Source: an uncultured Tolumonas sp. | GTDB taxonomy: Bacteria; Pseudomonadota; Gammaproteobacteria; Enterobacterales; Aeromonadaceae | Direction: 5' to 3' | Assembly: GCF_963678185.1 (NCBI RefSeq) | Contig: NZ_OY782757.1 | Span: 62,001 to 126,000 of the forward strand | DNA: 64,000 nt | Shown: piece after piece, positions 45,819 to 54,954 of the stretch | Position numbering within the stretch: position 1 is the stretch's first letter | How the letters are laid out: each line of letters opens with the position of its first letter | The notes under the pieces: generated by a model | Seen by the model: the letters and a program-made list of their open reading frames with translations, nothing else | What the model was told of the DNA's origin: nothing | Database searches by the model: none | Program-made: the position numbers and the translations under genes

Positions 45819-46924
45819 GTCAACAACGGATCCCGCTTTGGATCAACGTCGGCGTTATTCCGCTGGTTAACCTGTTAATGGCATTCGCTGTTTCAGGCTT
45901 ATTATTTTATTACATCGATATCAATCCACTCGATGCGGTCAAAGTGATGTGGGAAGGCTCTTTCGGTAATGCCGAAGGCATCGGCTTTACCCTCTATTAT
46001 GCGACAGGTTTTATCTTTACCGGATTAGCCGTAGCCGTTGCTTATCATGCTGGGTTATTCAATATCGGCGGTGAAGGGCAAGCTTATGTGGGCGGATTAG
46101 GGGTTGGCTTAGTCTGTTTGTGGTTCGGCGATAAATTACCATTGGTATTGTTATTGCCGTTAGCGGCTATTGCGGGCGGTTTGTTTGGCGCGGCATGGGC
46201 ATTTATACCTGCTTATCTGCAAGCCAAGCGGGGTAGCCACATCGTTATCACAACTATTATGTTTAATTTCATCGCTTCTTCGCTGATGGCGTACCTGTTG
46301 GTTGATGTGCTAAAACCGGCCAGCACAATGGCACCGGAAAGTGCCGTGTTTGCTGAAGCCAGTTGGTTACCGAAGATCCATTCAGTCTTGGGTCTGATCG
46401 GTATTGATATGCCTGAAAGCCCGGTGAATGTCAGCTTACTCTGGGCATTACTGTGTGCGGTATTCGTGTGGGTTTTCCTTTGGCATACCCGTTGGGGCTA
46501 TCAGATCCGCTCTGTCGGTGCGAATGTACAGGCTGCGGGCTATGCCGGCATCTCTTATTCCAAAGTGACCATCATGGCGATGGCATTATCCGGGATGTTA
46601 GCCGGCTTTTTTGCGCTGAATGTTATTCAAGGCGAATTGCACCAGATCAAACTGAACTATGTAGAAGGTTTTGGCTTTACTGGAATCGCTGTTGCGCTGA
46701 TGGGGCGCAATCACCCAATTGGTGTCATATTAGCCAGTGTGCTATTTGGTTTTCTCTATCAGGGCGGGGCAGAACTCAGTTTCGACTATGGTGTTGACCG
46801 GAACATTGTTGTGGTGCTGCAAGGATTGGTGATCTTGTTCTCCGGCGCATTGGAACACATGTTTAAACCGAAGTTGGAAGCCTTATATCTAAAACTCACC
46901 AGCAAGCAGGAGGCAGCAGCATAA
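45815..46924 (+). CDS. Nucleoside ABC transporter permease 1
   Basis: A 369-residue permease of the BPD_transp_2 family, about nine helices, with GLFNIGGEGQAYVGGLG and LPAYLQAKRGSHIVITTIMFNFIA-like segments conserved in BMP-linked permeases. The ATG overlaps the ATPase stop (ATGA). Its stop overlaps the next start by one base. Confidence 0.94.
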   Translation: MSQQRIPLWINVGVIPLVNLLMAFAVSGLLFYYIDINPLDAVKVMWEGSFGNAEGIGFTLYYATGFIFTGLAVAVAYHAGLFNIGGEGQAYVGGLGVGLVCLWFGDKLPLVLLLPLAAIAGGLFGAAWAFIPAYLQAKRGSHIVITTIMFNFIASSLMAYLLVDVLKPASTMAPESAVFAEASWLPKIHSVLGLIGIDMPESPVNVSLLWALLCAVFVWVFLWHTRWGYQIRSVGANVQAAGYAGISYSKVTIMAMALSGMLAGFFALNVIQGELHQIKLNYVEGFGFTGIAVALMGRNHPIGVILASVLFGFLYQGGAELSFDYGVDRNIVVVLQGLVILFSGALEHMFKPKLEALYLKLTSKQEAAA

Positions 46925-47889
46925 TGTACGAAACATTGATATTAATGCTGGACTCAACCATCCGTGTGGCTACTCCATTGATATTTGCAGCGTTAGCCGG
47001 TTTATTCTGTGAGCGTTCGGGTGTGGTCAATATCGGGTTGGAAGGTAACTTGCTGGCTTCCGCTTTTGCTGGGGCGGCAACCGCTTCGGTGACGGGCTCT
47101 GCTTGGGAAGGTGTCGCCGCGGGTATTCTCGTGTCGATTGCCATGTCACTACTACATGGTTTTGCCACTATTACTCATCGTGGTGACCAAGTGGTCAGTG
47201 GTATGGCGGTTAATATTCTGGCGGCAGGGTTAACGGTAACGCTTGGTCGTTACTGGTTTGATCAAGGTGGTCAGACTCCGGCTTTAGATGGTGCAGCTCG
47301 TTTTGCACCACTGCATTTCCCGTTTGAAAAAGAACTTTATGATGTGCCAGTGATCGGTCAACTGTATTCCGAATTACTGAGTGGACATACCGTTCTCGAG
47401 TATGTTGCCTTATTGGCTGTACCTGCCGCGTGGTGGATTTTATACCGCACTCGTTTTGGTTTGCGGTTACGCGCTGTTGGTGAAGCGCCTGCAGCCGTTG
47501 ATACCGCCGGGATTTCAGTTATCCGGTTGCGTTACAGTGCGATCTTGATCTGTGGTTTTCTGGCCGGTCTGGGTGGTGCTTACCTATCTCTTGCTCAAAC
47601 AGCCCAGTTTATTCCCAATATGAGTGCGGGTAAGGGCTACATGGCATTAGCTGCATTGGTGTTTGGAAAATGGCGCCCATGGACGGCAATGAGTGCCTGT
47701 TTGTTGTTTGGTTTTCTGGATGCGCTGGCAATTCGTCTGCAGGGTGTTGAAATTGCAGGCCATGCGATTCCTGTGCAGATCATTGAAGCTATGCCGTATC
47801 TGCTGACCGTATTCCTGTTGGCAGGTTTTATAGGTAAAGCCGTAGCACCAAAAGCCTTAGGTACTGCATATGTAAAAGAACGGGAATAA
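46924..47889 (+). CDS. Nucleoside ABC transporter permease 2
   Basis: A 321-residue permease, second member of the pair, with SGVVNIGLEGNLLASAFAGA, HRGDQVVSGMAVNILAAGLT and GKGYMALAALVFGKWRP. These are the conserved BMP-linked permease motifs. The start overlaps the previous stop by one base (TAATG). It ends the importer operon. Confidence 0.94.
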   Translation: MYETLILMLDSTIRVATPLIFAALAGLFCERSGVVNIGLEGNLLASAFAGAATASVTGSAWEGVAAGILVSIAMSLLHGFATITHRGDQVVSGMAVNILAAGLTVTLGRYWFDQGGQTPALDGAARFAPLHFPFEKELYDVPVIGQLYSELLSGHTVLEYVALLAVPAAWWILYRTRFGLRLRAVGEAPAAVDTAGISVIRLRYSAILICGFLAGLGGAYLSLAQTAQFIPNMSAGKGYMALAALVFGKWRPWTAMSACLLFGFLDALAIRLQGVEIAGHAIPVQIIEAMPYLLTVFLLAGFIGKAVAPKALGTAYVKERE

Positions 47890-47913
47890 AATATTTCCGA
47901 TATCTGTAAATAT

Positions 47914-47943
47914 AAAGAGCAGTCTTCGGACTGCTCTTTTTTT
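47914..47943 (+). terminator. Terminator of nucleoside importer operon
   Basis: AAAGAGCAGTC / GACTGCTCTTT capped by a TTCG tetraloop, then a run of Ts. Strong. Confidence 0.92.
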
Positions 47944-48006
47944 AGGGCTTGCAAAACTGGCTGATACTGGTATTTTGTCGTTGGAGCTAGTGCTAATTCG
48001 GAATTA

Positions 48007-48061
48007 TGTCAATACATGATTAAAATTCAAGAAGCGGTATTGGTGTAAAGATTAGTTTACA
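48007..48061 (+). promoter_or_regulatory. TyrR box(es) upstream of aroF
   Basis: TGTAAAGATTAGTTTACA at 48044-48061 is an exact match to the TyrR consensus TGTAAA-N6-TTTACA. A weaker box, TGTCAATACATGATTAAA, lies at 48007-48024. The strong box ends 13 bases before the aroF ATG, so it would overlap the transcription start or lie in the leader. Confidence 0.85.
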
Positions 48062-48074
48062 GTGTGGTGCTATC

Positions 48075-49142
48075 ATGCAGAAAGATTCGCTGAATAATGT
48101 TCATATCCAATCAGAAAAAGTATTACTGACCCCTGAAGAACTGAAAGCCAAAGTGCCGGTTTCTGAGGAAACATTGACCTTTATCGCCGATGCACGTCGC
48201 CAGATCGCCGATATCGTACATCATCAAGATCACCGTTTGCTGGTTATCTGTGGTCCTTGTTCAATCCATGATATGGATGCCGCTAAAGACTATGCGACAC
48301 GTCTGAAAGCGCTGCATGATAAATATTCAGACACTCTGTATATCGTGATGCGTGTTTATTTTGAAAAACCACGTACGACTGTTGGTTGGAAAGGATTTAT
48401 TAACGACCCGAATCTGGATGGTACCTTCGATATCGAGCTAGGTCTGCAGAAAGCGCGTGAATTGCTGAGCTGGTTGGGTGAGTTGCGCCTGCCGTTGGCA
48501 ACGGAAGCATTAGATCCAATCAGCCCACAATATCTCGCCGATCTGTTCAGCTGGTCAGCAATTGGTGCACGTACCACCGAATCGCAGACTCATCGCGAAA
48601 TGGCATCTGGTTTATCAATGCCGGTTGGCTTTAAAAACGGTACCGACGGTAATCTGGATACTGCTATCAATGCACTGAAAGCGGCTTCGTCTTCTCATAC
48701 TTTCATGGGTATTAACCAGCAGGGTCAGGTGGCATTACTACAGACCCAAGGTAACCCGGATGGTCATGTGATTTTGCGTGGCGGTAAACAGCCAAATTAT
48801 GATTCAGTGAACGTTGCTGTTGCTGAACAAGAATTGGCAAAAGCTAAATTACCAGCGAGTCTGGTGGTAGATTGCAGCCACGGTAACTCGAATAAAAACC
48901 ATCGTTTACAGCCACTGGTTGCAGAAAACGTCATCCGCCAGATCCAGGATGGTAACAAATCGATTATCGGTATTATGCTGGAATCCAATATCGGTGAAGG
49001 CGCTCAATCCAGCGAACAGCCAAAATGTGATATGACTTACGGTGTATCGATCACTGATGCTTGTATTGACTGGCACGCCACTGAAAAATTGCTGGCAGGT
49101 TGTTTTGAAGAGCTGAAAGAGCCGTTGAAAGATCGACTCTGA
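48075..49142 (+). CDS. aroF: DAHP synthase (tyrosine-regulated type)
   Basis: First step of aromatic synthesis (PEP + erythrose-4-phosphate). 355 residues, matching E. coli AroF (356). Seen: [64 protein letters not shown] and VGIMLESNI-like [13 protein letters not shown]. The class I fold is secure. I call the Tyr-sensitive form from the TyrR box and from tyrA downstream; feedback specificity itself cannot be read here. The ribosome binding site is weak and overlaps the region just after the TyrR box. Confidence 0.93.
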   Translation: MQKDSLNNVHIQSEKVLLTPEELKAKVPVSEETLTFIADARRQIADIVHHQDHRLLVICGPCSIHDMDAAKDYATRLKALHDKYSDTLYIVMRVYFEKPRTTVGWKGFINDPNLDGTFDIELGLQKARELLSWLGELRLPLATEALDPISPQYLADLFSWSAIGARTTESQTHREMASGLSMPVGFKNGTDGNLDTAINALKAASSSHTFMGINQQGQVALLQTQGNPDGHVILRGGKQPNYDSVNVAVAEQELAKAKLPASLVVDCSHGNSNKNHRLQPLVAENVIRQIQDGNKSIIGIMLESNIGEGAQSSEQPKCDMTYGVSITDACIDWHATEKLLAGCFEELKEPLKDRL

Positions 49143-49164
49143 ACCTGAACACAATGCATAATGT

Positions 49165-49192
49165 ACTCCGGCCTGATGGCCGGAGTTTTTTT
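49165..49192 (+). terminator. Terminator between aroF and tyrA
   Basis: ACTCCGGCC / GGCCGGAGT with TGAT-like loop and seven Ts. It ends just before the tyrA ribosome binding site. Confidence 0.88.
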
Positions 49193-49207
49193 AATGGAAG
49201 CACACGG

Positions 49208-50335
49208 ATGAATGAAGAGCTGAATGCGTTGCGTGATCAAATCGATCATGTTGATAAGCAACTGGTTGATCTTCTGGCACAACGTCTGAAATTGGTTGCC
49301 GGAGTAGGGGAAGTTAAAAGCCGATACGGTATCCCTGTTTATGCCCCCGATCGTGAAGCTGCGATGCTGGCCAACCGCCGGGCAGAAGCTGAATTGGTTG
49401 GTATTCCCGCTGATCTGATTGAAGATGTTTTACGTCGTGTCATGCGCGAATCCTACAGCAGTGAAAATGATTCTGGTTTCAAATGTGTAAAACCAGAGTT
49501 ACGCCGTATTGTAGTGGTTGGTGGTAACGGTCAGCTGGGTCGGTTGTTTGTTCAAATGTTCCGTCTTTCCGGTTATCAGGTCGATGTGCTGGAAAAAACT
49601 GACTGGCAACGTGCCGATACCTTGTTGTCTGATGCCAGCCTGGTGTTAGTGGCGGTACCCATCGATATTTCCTGCCAGATCATTGATAAACTGAGTAATT
49701 TGCCAGCTGATTGCCTGCTCGTTGATATTACCAGTATCAAGCAAAAACCATTAGAGCACATGCTAGCGGTGCATGCTGGCCCAGTGCTTGGTTTGCATCC
49801 GATGTTTGGCCCAGATGTCACCAGTTTGGCGAAACAAGTTATTGTTTGTTGCGATGGCCGGGGAGCCGAGCAATATCAGTGGTTACTGGAACAGATGCAG
49901 ATCTGGGGGGCCCGACTGCACAGCGTAACAGCGAAAGAGCATGACGATGCAATGAGTTTTATTCAGGCATTACGTCATTTCACCACTTATGCCTATGGTT
50001 ATCATTTGTTTGAAGAAAAAGCAGACATCAAATGTTTGCTGGCGTTAAGTTCCCCGATCTATCGTTTGGAATTGGCCATGGTTGGGCGTCTGTTTGCGCA
50101 AGACCCGGCATTGTATGCAGATATCATTCTTTCCTCTGAGCAAAATCTGGTGTTGATCCGTCGTTATCATCAACGCATGGGCGAGGCGATCCAGCGGTTG
50201 GAGAAGGGCGATCGACAAGCATTTATTTCTCATTTTGAGGAAGTCTCGACCTACTTCGGTGATTACGCGCAACAATTCTTGAAAGAGAGTAAACAATTGT
50301 TGGCGCAGGCAAGTGACCGTCGTCATCACGATTAA
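49208..50335 (+). CDS. tyrA: Chorismate mutase / prephenate dehydrogenase
   Basis: Bifunctional enzyme leading to 4-hydroxyphenylpyruvate for tyrosine. 375 residues (E. coli 373). AroQ-type mutase about 1-90 ([38 protein letters not shown]) and dehydrogenase about 97-375 with NAD motif [39 protein letters not shown] and the late [12 protein letters not shown] start it at 49208 behind GGAAGCACACGG, matching known N-termini; an in-frame ATG at 49154 would lie before the terminator. Confidence 0.96.
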   Translation: MNEELNALRDQIDHVDKQLVDLLAQRLKLVAGVGEVKSRYGIPVYAPDREAAMLANRRAEAELVGIPADLIEDVLRRVMRESYSSENDSGFKCVKPELRRIVVVGGNGQLGRLFVQMFRLSGYQVDVLEKTDWQRADTLLSDASLVLVAVPIDISCQIIDKLSNLPADCLLVDITSIKQKPLEHMLAVHAGPVLGLHPMFGPDVTSLAKQVIVCCDGRGAEQYQWLLEQMQIWGARLHSVTAKEHDDAMSFIQALRHFTTYAYGYHLFEEKADIKCLLALSSPIYRLELAMVGRLFAQDPALYADIILSSEQNLVLIRRYHQRMGEAIQRLEKGDRQAFISHFEEVSTYFGDYAQQFLKESKQLLAQASDRRHHD

Positions 50336-50352
50336 TATAAAACATGATCCAA

Positions 50353-50389
50353 AAAGATAAGGCCAGCTAATTTAGCTGGCCTTATCTTT
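50353..50389. terminator. Bidirectional terminator after tyrA
   Basis: Perfect stem AAAGATAAGGCCAGCT (50353-50368) / AGCTGGCCTTATCTTT (50374-50389). It serves tyrA and possibly the convergent TAXI gene. Confidence 0.9.
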
Positions 50390-50431
50390 AATGCAATTTA
50401 TTCAACAATCGCATCATTACACTGAAAATGG

Positions 50432-51424
50432 TTACATTTTAATATTATGTTCGCGGTAATAACGTGCTGCACCTGGGTGTAGCGGCACAGTTAAACCGAC
50501 ATGAGTCATGTTTTCAGGTTTTAACCCTTTAAGCGCTGGATGACTTCTCTCCAACTGCTCCAGATTTTCCATCGCCGCTTTAACAACCTGATAGGCAGTT
50601 TCATCATCAAGCTTATCGGTGGTTAACAAAGTAGCTGTCACACCAATAGTCGCAGTGTCGGTATCGTTATCACGGTATAAACCACCAGGAATAGTGGCAG
50701 CACTATACTCAGGATGCGCTTTCAATATGCTGGTAATTTGTTCTGGCGGAAGTGACAACAACTTGGCATCACAGCTATTGGTGGCTTCTCTGATGGCGCC
50801 GTTAGGATGTCCTGCGACATAAACAAAGGCATCAATTTGGTTGTCACACAATGCTTGAGCCCGTTCATCAGCATGTAAACCAGAGATTTGCGAAAAATCT
50901 GTTTGTTTCCAGTTCAGCTGTTGCATGAGTATTTCCATCGTGGCTCGTTCACCAGAACCAGGATTTCCGATATCAATGCGTTTGCTGACCAGATCTGAAA
51001 GCTGAGAAATATGGCTATCTTCTCGAACGACTAAAGTGAATGCTTCGGAATAAAGACTAAATAAAGCTCTTAACTGAGGCATTGGACCACTTTGCGCAAA
51101 CTCTGTAGCCCCGGTGAATGCATGGTGCTCAATGTCTGATTGAACAATAGCTAATGGTACTTCGTTATTACGAAGTTTTTGAATATTAGCGATGGAACCT
51201 TCACTGGTTGTCACCGAACAACGTAACTGATGTTGTTTCTGACTCTTATTCAGCAATCTGCAGATCGCTCCGCCTGCTGGATAGTAAACACCAGAAACAC
51301 TTCCAGTTGAAATCGTAAGATTAACCGGAGCAGCAGCGAAAGCACTGCTGCTGATTCCTAATGTCAGACACATCCATGTCAGTGCGTTTGTCAAACGTAC
51401 GCTAAAGAAACGCATGCAAGACAT
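50432..51424 (-). CDS. TAXI-family solute-binding protein
   Basis: A 330-residue periplasmic binding protein of the TAXI class of TRAP transporters. Signal peptide about 1-31 (LTWMCLTLGISSSAFA). Mature start VNLTISTGSVSGVYYPAGGAICRLLNK is typical, followed by TSEGSIANIQKLRNNEVPLAIVQSD and NIGNPGSGERATMEIL. Substrate unknown; members bind glutamate and other acids. No TRAP membrane subunit (4TM/12TM) lies nearby in the window, so it appears orphan. CAGGAAAAACT precedes the ATG. Confidence 0.9.
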   Translation of the reverse strand: MSCMRFFSVRLTNALTWMCLTLGISSSAFAAAPVNLTISTGSVSGVYYPAGGAICRLLNKSQKQHQLRCSVTTSEGSIANIQKLRNNEVPLAIVQSDIEHHAFTGATEFAQSGPMPQLRALFSLYSEAFTLVVREDSHISQLSDLVSKRIDIGNPGSGERATMEILMQQLNWKQTDFSQISGLHADERAQALCDNQIDAFVYVAGHPNGAIREATNSCDAKLLSLPPEQITSILKAHPEYSAATIPGGLYRDNDTDTATIGVTATLLTTDKLDDETAYQVVKAAMENLEQLERSHPALKGLKPENMTHVGLTVPLHPGAARYYREHNIKM

Positions 51425-51473
51425 AGTTTTTCCTGTAGTTGTGTATAGTGTGCAAGGGAGGATTATCCCTGTT

Positions 51474-52628
51474 TTACTGCTGAACTACCAGCCGTGCCGA
51501 TTGAATCACTTTTACCATTCGATCCAACGCCTTCTGTAGCAGCTCGCGGCTGCAGCCAAAATTCAAGCGAACAAATCGTTTGTCGCCGAACTGAGCACCA
51601 GGGGATAAACCAACACCGCCGGCTTCAAAAGTAGCAATAGGATCATCAAGTTGCAGACCTGAAACATCAATCCACGCTAAATATGTTGCTTCGAGCTTAG
51701 CGATTTTAATCCCTGGTAAATCACCCAAAGTGCTGGCAACCAAGTCTCGGTTTCCGCGCAGATAATCCAGTTGTGCCTGTAACCACTCTTCACCATGTTC
51801 ATAAGCGGCTTCTGCAGCGACCAGACCGATCAGGTTATTATCGGCCATTAACCCTCGCATGGCTTGTTGCAGTTTAAAACGCAAACGGTTATCTGGAATG
51901 ATCGCAAAAGAGCTGCATAAACCAGCAATATTGAATGTTTTGCTCGGCGCCATTAACACGGCACTACGTGCTGCGGCTTCGGGTGATAATGAAGCAAAAG
52001 GAATATGCTTCACATTTGGTTCCAGAAGTAAGTCGCAATGAATTTCATCTGAAATCACCACGAGGTCATTTCGAATAGCAATATCTGCAATTCGTGTTAA
52101 TTCTTCGTGGGTAAAGACGGTACCGCCAGGGTTATGCGGGTTGCAGAGCAGTAACACATCAGCCGTTTTAGCTTGTTGTTCAAATGTATCAAAATCAGGT
52201 AACCAGCGGTCATTAACCAACTGCATCGGCAGCAGACTGACTGGGCGATCGTTATATTCCGGCGCATGCAGAAAGGGGTAATAGACCGGATTGGGTGTGA
52301 TAACATGCTGTTCTGGACGGCACCATGCTTTGATACCAAAATTCAGACCAGGCACAACACCTGGCATGAACAGCAGCCATTCCGGTTCAATTTTCCAGCC
52401 ATAGCGCTGCTGCATCCGTTCGATAATCAGTTCAATGAGGCGAGGGGACGGGCGACTATAGCCGAATACGCCGTGAGCAATGCGCTGCTGCAAGGCATCA
52501 ATGACACCTTGTGGCGCCATAAAGTCGGTATCGGCGACCCATAATGGAATAACATCCTGGTCTTTATATTTATTCCATTTCAGACTGTTTGTGCCGCGGC
52601 GATCAATCTGCTTATCGAAATCAAACAT
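51474..52628 (-). CDS. PatB/MalY family C-S lyase (PLP)
   Basis: A 384-residue fold type I PLP enzyme of the MalY/PatB class, with cystathionine beta-lyase-like activity in known members. Seen: N-terminal RRGTNSLKWNKY, PLWVADTDF, LLCNPHNPGGTVF, VVISDEIHCDL and the PLP-lysine stretch MAPSKTFNIAGL. The C-terminus has the conserved FGCSRELLQKALDRM. AGGGATGCAGC precedes the ATG. It is divergent from the SET transporter gene. Confidence 0.92.
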   Translation of the reverse strand: MFDFDKQIDRRGTNSLKWNKYKDQDVIPLWVADTDFMAPQGVIDALQQRIAHGVFGYSRPSPRLIELIIERMQQRYGWKIEPEWLLFMPGVVPGLNFGIKAWCRPEQHVITPNPVYYPFLHAPEYNDRPVSLLPMQLVNDRWLPDFDTFEQQAKTADVLLLCNPHNPGGTVFTHEELTRIADIAIRNDLVVISDEIHCDLLLEPNVKHIPFASLSPEAAARSAVLMAPSKTFNIAGLCSSFAIIPDNRLRFKLQQAMRGLMADNNLIGLVAAEAAYEHGEEWLQAQLDYLRGNRDLVASTLGDLPGIKIAKLEATYLAWIDVSGLQLDDPIATFEAGGVGLSPGAQFGDKRFVRLNFGCSRELLQKALDRMVKVIQSARLVVQQ

Positions 52629-52714
52629 GCTGCATCCCTGTGATTGTTATCGAATTCAAAGAATGGTCACTCTAGGGGGAATCAATAAGTGGTGCAAGAG
52701 GAAATGAAAAGCGA

Positions 52715-53884
52715 ATGAAACGGATATTACCTTCTTTTTTACAAAACGCAGTTGAACTGAGTTTTATGGGCGTAACTTTCCTTACTGGGTTAGCGATTGC
52801 ATTTTTGGTTCCTGTCTTGAGTCTGTTTTTGAGCGACGAATTGCATGTGCGCCCATTATTGGTTGGCGCATTTTTTACTACCAATGCGGTTATGGGGATC
52901 ATCATTGGGCAATTATTAGCAAATTACTCTGACAAAATGAGCAGCCGTAAACCGTTGATTACGGTCTGTGGTATAGCGGGGGTTATTGGTAGTTTGCTCT
53001 ATGCTTTTGATCGTCATTATGCCGTATTAGCCAGTTTGGGCATTGTACTGATGAGTTTTTGTGGTTCGATCACGCCGCAGCTGTATGCATTAGCGCGTGA
53101 ATATACCGACGCCAAAAATAAACAAGCCGTAACCTTTAGTACCGTCATGCGCGCACAGTTTTCATTAGCTTGGGTGATTGGCCCGCCGCTCGCATTTTTC
53201 ATTGTTGCCCATTTTGATTTCACGCGGCTGTTTTGCGGTGTGGCTGTTTTATATATGTTGTGTGTCTGGGTTATTGCGCGTTATTTACCCGTGATCCCGC
53301 GTAAACATACTCCGATTGATCCGCTATCAGGCAGTATTTGGCAAAATTCGCGCTTATGTTTGTTGTTTCTGAGTTCATTTTTACTGTGGACATGTAACAG
53401 CATGTATTTGATTACTATGCCGCTTTATATCGGAAAGGCATTACATTGGTCGCAGGGGCTGGCTGGGTGGCTGATGGGGTTAGCGGCGGGGTTGGAAATT
53501 CCGGTGATGCTGTTTGCCGGACGCTACAGTGCGCGCCTTGGTAATCGCAAGTTGTTGTTGATCTCGGCCATATCGGCAGTCGCTTTTTATCTGCTGTTAT
53601 TGCTATCACAACAGCAAGTATGGTTGTTTCTAGCTCAGATTCTGAACGCGTTGTTTATAGGCATTTTAGCGGGCATCGGCATGACTTGTTTTCAGGATCT
53701 GTTACCCGGTCATCCGGGGCAGGCATCGACCTTATTCAGTAACAGTATTCGTTGTGGTGGCATCGTTGCGGGTATGCTGGCAGGAACCATTACTGAATGG
53801 TTCCATTTTCAAGGTGTGTTTATCTGCGCATTTATTTTGTCAATTTTTGCCATGCTGTCTGTATGGCGGATCAGCGCGTTGTAG
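52715..53884 (+). CDS. Sugar efflux transporter (SET family, MFS)
   Basis: A 389-residue MFS protein with about 12 helices, of the SetA/SetB sugar efflux group (lactose, glucose and glucoside exporters). Recognised by the N-terminal AFLVPVLSLFLSDELHVRPLLVGAFFTTNAVMGIIIGQLLANYSDK and ITPQLYALAREYTD, and by C-terminal GTITEWFHFQGVFI. GAGGAAATG is upstream. The 3' end overlaps the convergent LysR gene by 14 bases. Confidence 0.85.
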   Translation: MKRILPSFLQNAVELSFMGVTFLTGLAIAFLVPVLSLFLSDELHVRPLLVGAFFTTNAVMGIIIGQLLANYSDKMSSRKPLITVCGIAGVIGSLLYAFDRHYAVLASLGIVLMSFCGSITPQLYALAREYTDAKNKQAVTFSTVMRAQFSLAWVIGPPLAFFIVAHFDFTRLFCGVAVLYMLCVWVIARYLPVIPRKHTPIDPLSGSIWQNSRLCLLFLSSFLLWTCNSMYLITMPLYIGKALHWSQGLAGWLMGLAAGLEIPVMLFAGRYSARLGNRKLLLISAISAVAFYLLLLLSQQQVWLFLAQILNALFIGILAGIGMTCFQDLLPGHPGQASTLFSNSIRCGGIVAGMLAGTITEWFHFQGVFICAFILSIFAMLSVWRISAL

Positions 53885-54839
53885 ACGGTAAAATCGACGG
53901 CGAACTGATCTCAATCGCGGTCGATTTTTTATTGTTTTGCCAGTAAGCCGCAGTTAGTGGGTGTGATAAACGCAGACACTCCAGCAAACAATTTGCACTA
54001 GGGCCCAGACGTTCGGGCGCCGGAATAACCAAGTGTGTGAAAATTTTTCGTTCATTACCTTCGCGTAATGGTAAACGATGCAATTGCTGACGCTGGATAA
54101 AACCTTCTACGAGGTGCAACGGCAACCAGGCAAAGCCCATTCCCGCCAGCAGGATCTCAATGGCTTCGTGCATGCTGGTTACGGTCCAGCGTTGTTCGGC
54201 TTTCAGCCATCCGGTCATTTCTTTCGGATTTTTTGCGGTATCCCGAATCACAATTTGTAGTTGTTGGGTCAACTCCTCGGCACTGAGCATTCTTGCTTCT
54301 AATGCTAACGGATGTTGTGGATGACAAACTGCGACAAACGTTACTTCTGCTAATGGTTCTGCGAGAAATCCCTTAGGTACATGGCCACAAATGACGATAT
54401 CGGCTTTTTGCTCACGGATGAACTCTTCTGTTCCACTCAAAACCGTATCAAACATCTGTAAATGAGTACCGCGCGAGAGTGGGTAATAATTCTGCAAGGC
54501 GCGATTGAGAGGCCGCCGAGGATGGGCTATTTCTACGGCAAAGCGAATTTCCGCTTCCCAGCCTTGATGAATGTTGTGGGCCAGCAGCTCTAATTCCTGC
54601 ATTTGCTGATTCATGAGTTTGGCCCGCCGCAAAAACATATCGCCCGCATCGGTCAAATAGGCTTTACGTCCTCTGACTTCCAGTAAAGCAACACCCAGCG
54701 TTTGTTGCAATTTGGCAATAGCGTGATTCAGTGAAGACTGGCTTTTATTTAGTTTCTCTGCTGCTTGAGCATAACCGCCGTGTTCGACGACTGCCTGAAA
54801 GATACGCCACTGCTCGAGTGTGCTTTTTGGACGAAACAT
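53871..54839 (-). CDS. LysR-family transcriptional regulator
   Basis: A 322-residue regulator. N-terminal winged helix-turn-helix (LEQWRIFQAVVEHGGYAQAAEKLNKSQSSLNHAIAKLQQTLG) and effector domain (about 90-300, IRFAVEIAHPRRPLN, ADIVICGHVPKGFL). I start it at 54839, with GGAG eight bases upstream of the ATG; the longer frame to 54881 is less likely. It is divergent from sohB and may control it or itself. No target can be read from the sequence. Confidence 0.92.
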   Translation of the reverse strand: MFRPKSTLEQWRIFQAVVEHGGYAQAAEKLNKSQSSLNHAIAKLQQTLGVALLEVRGRKAYLTDAGDMFLRRAKLMNQQMQELELLAHNIHQGWEAEIRFAVEIAHPRRPLNRALQNYYPLSRGTHLQMFDTVLSGTEEFIREQKADIVICGHVPKGFLAEPLAEVTFVAVCHPQHPLALEARMLSAEELTQQLQIVIRDTAKNPKEMTGWLKAEQRWTVTSMHEAIEILLAGMGFAWLPLHLVEGFIQRQQLHRLPLREGNERKIFTHLVIPAPERLGPSANCLLECLRLSHPLTAAYWQNNKKSTAIEISSPSILPSTTR

Positions 54840-54954
54840 TCCATCGTCTCCAATAATTATCGCTATTTCTGAACCAATCATGCGGAAGTAGTGATTTTGT
54901 CTGCTGGTCTAACCGCGTAGAATGCAGCAGTTTTACATTTTCAGGAGAGCATGA

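Noticed and set aside
49154-49207. Upstream in-frame start for tyrA
   Set aside because: It would run through the terminator hairpin and adds residues not found in TyrA proteins.
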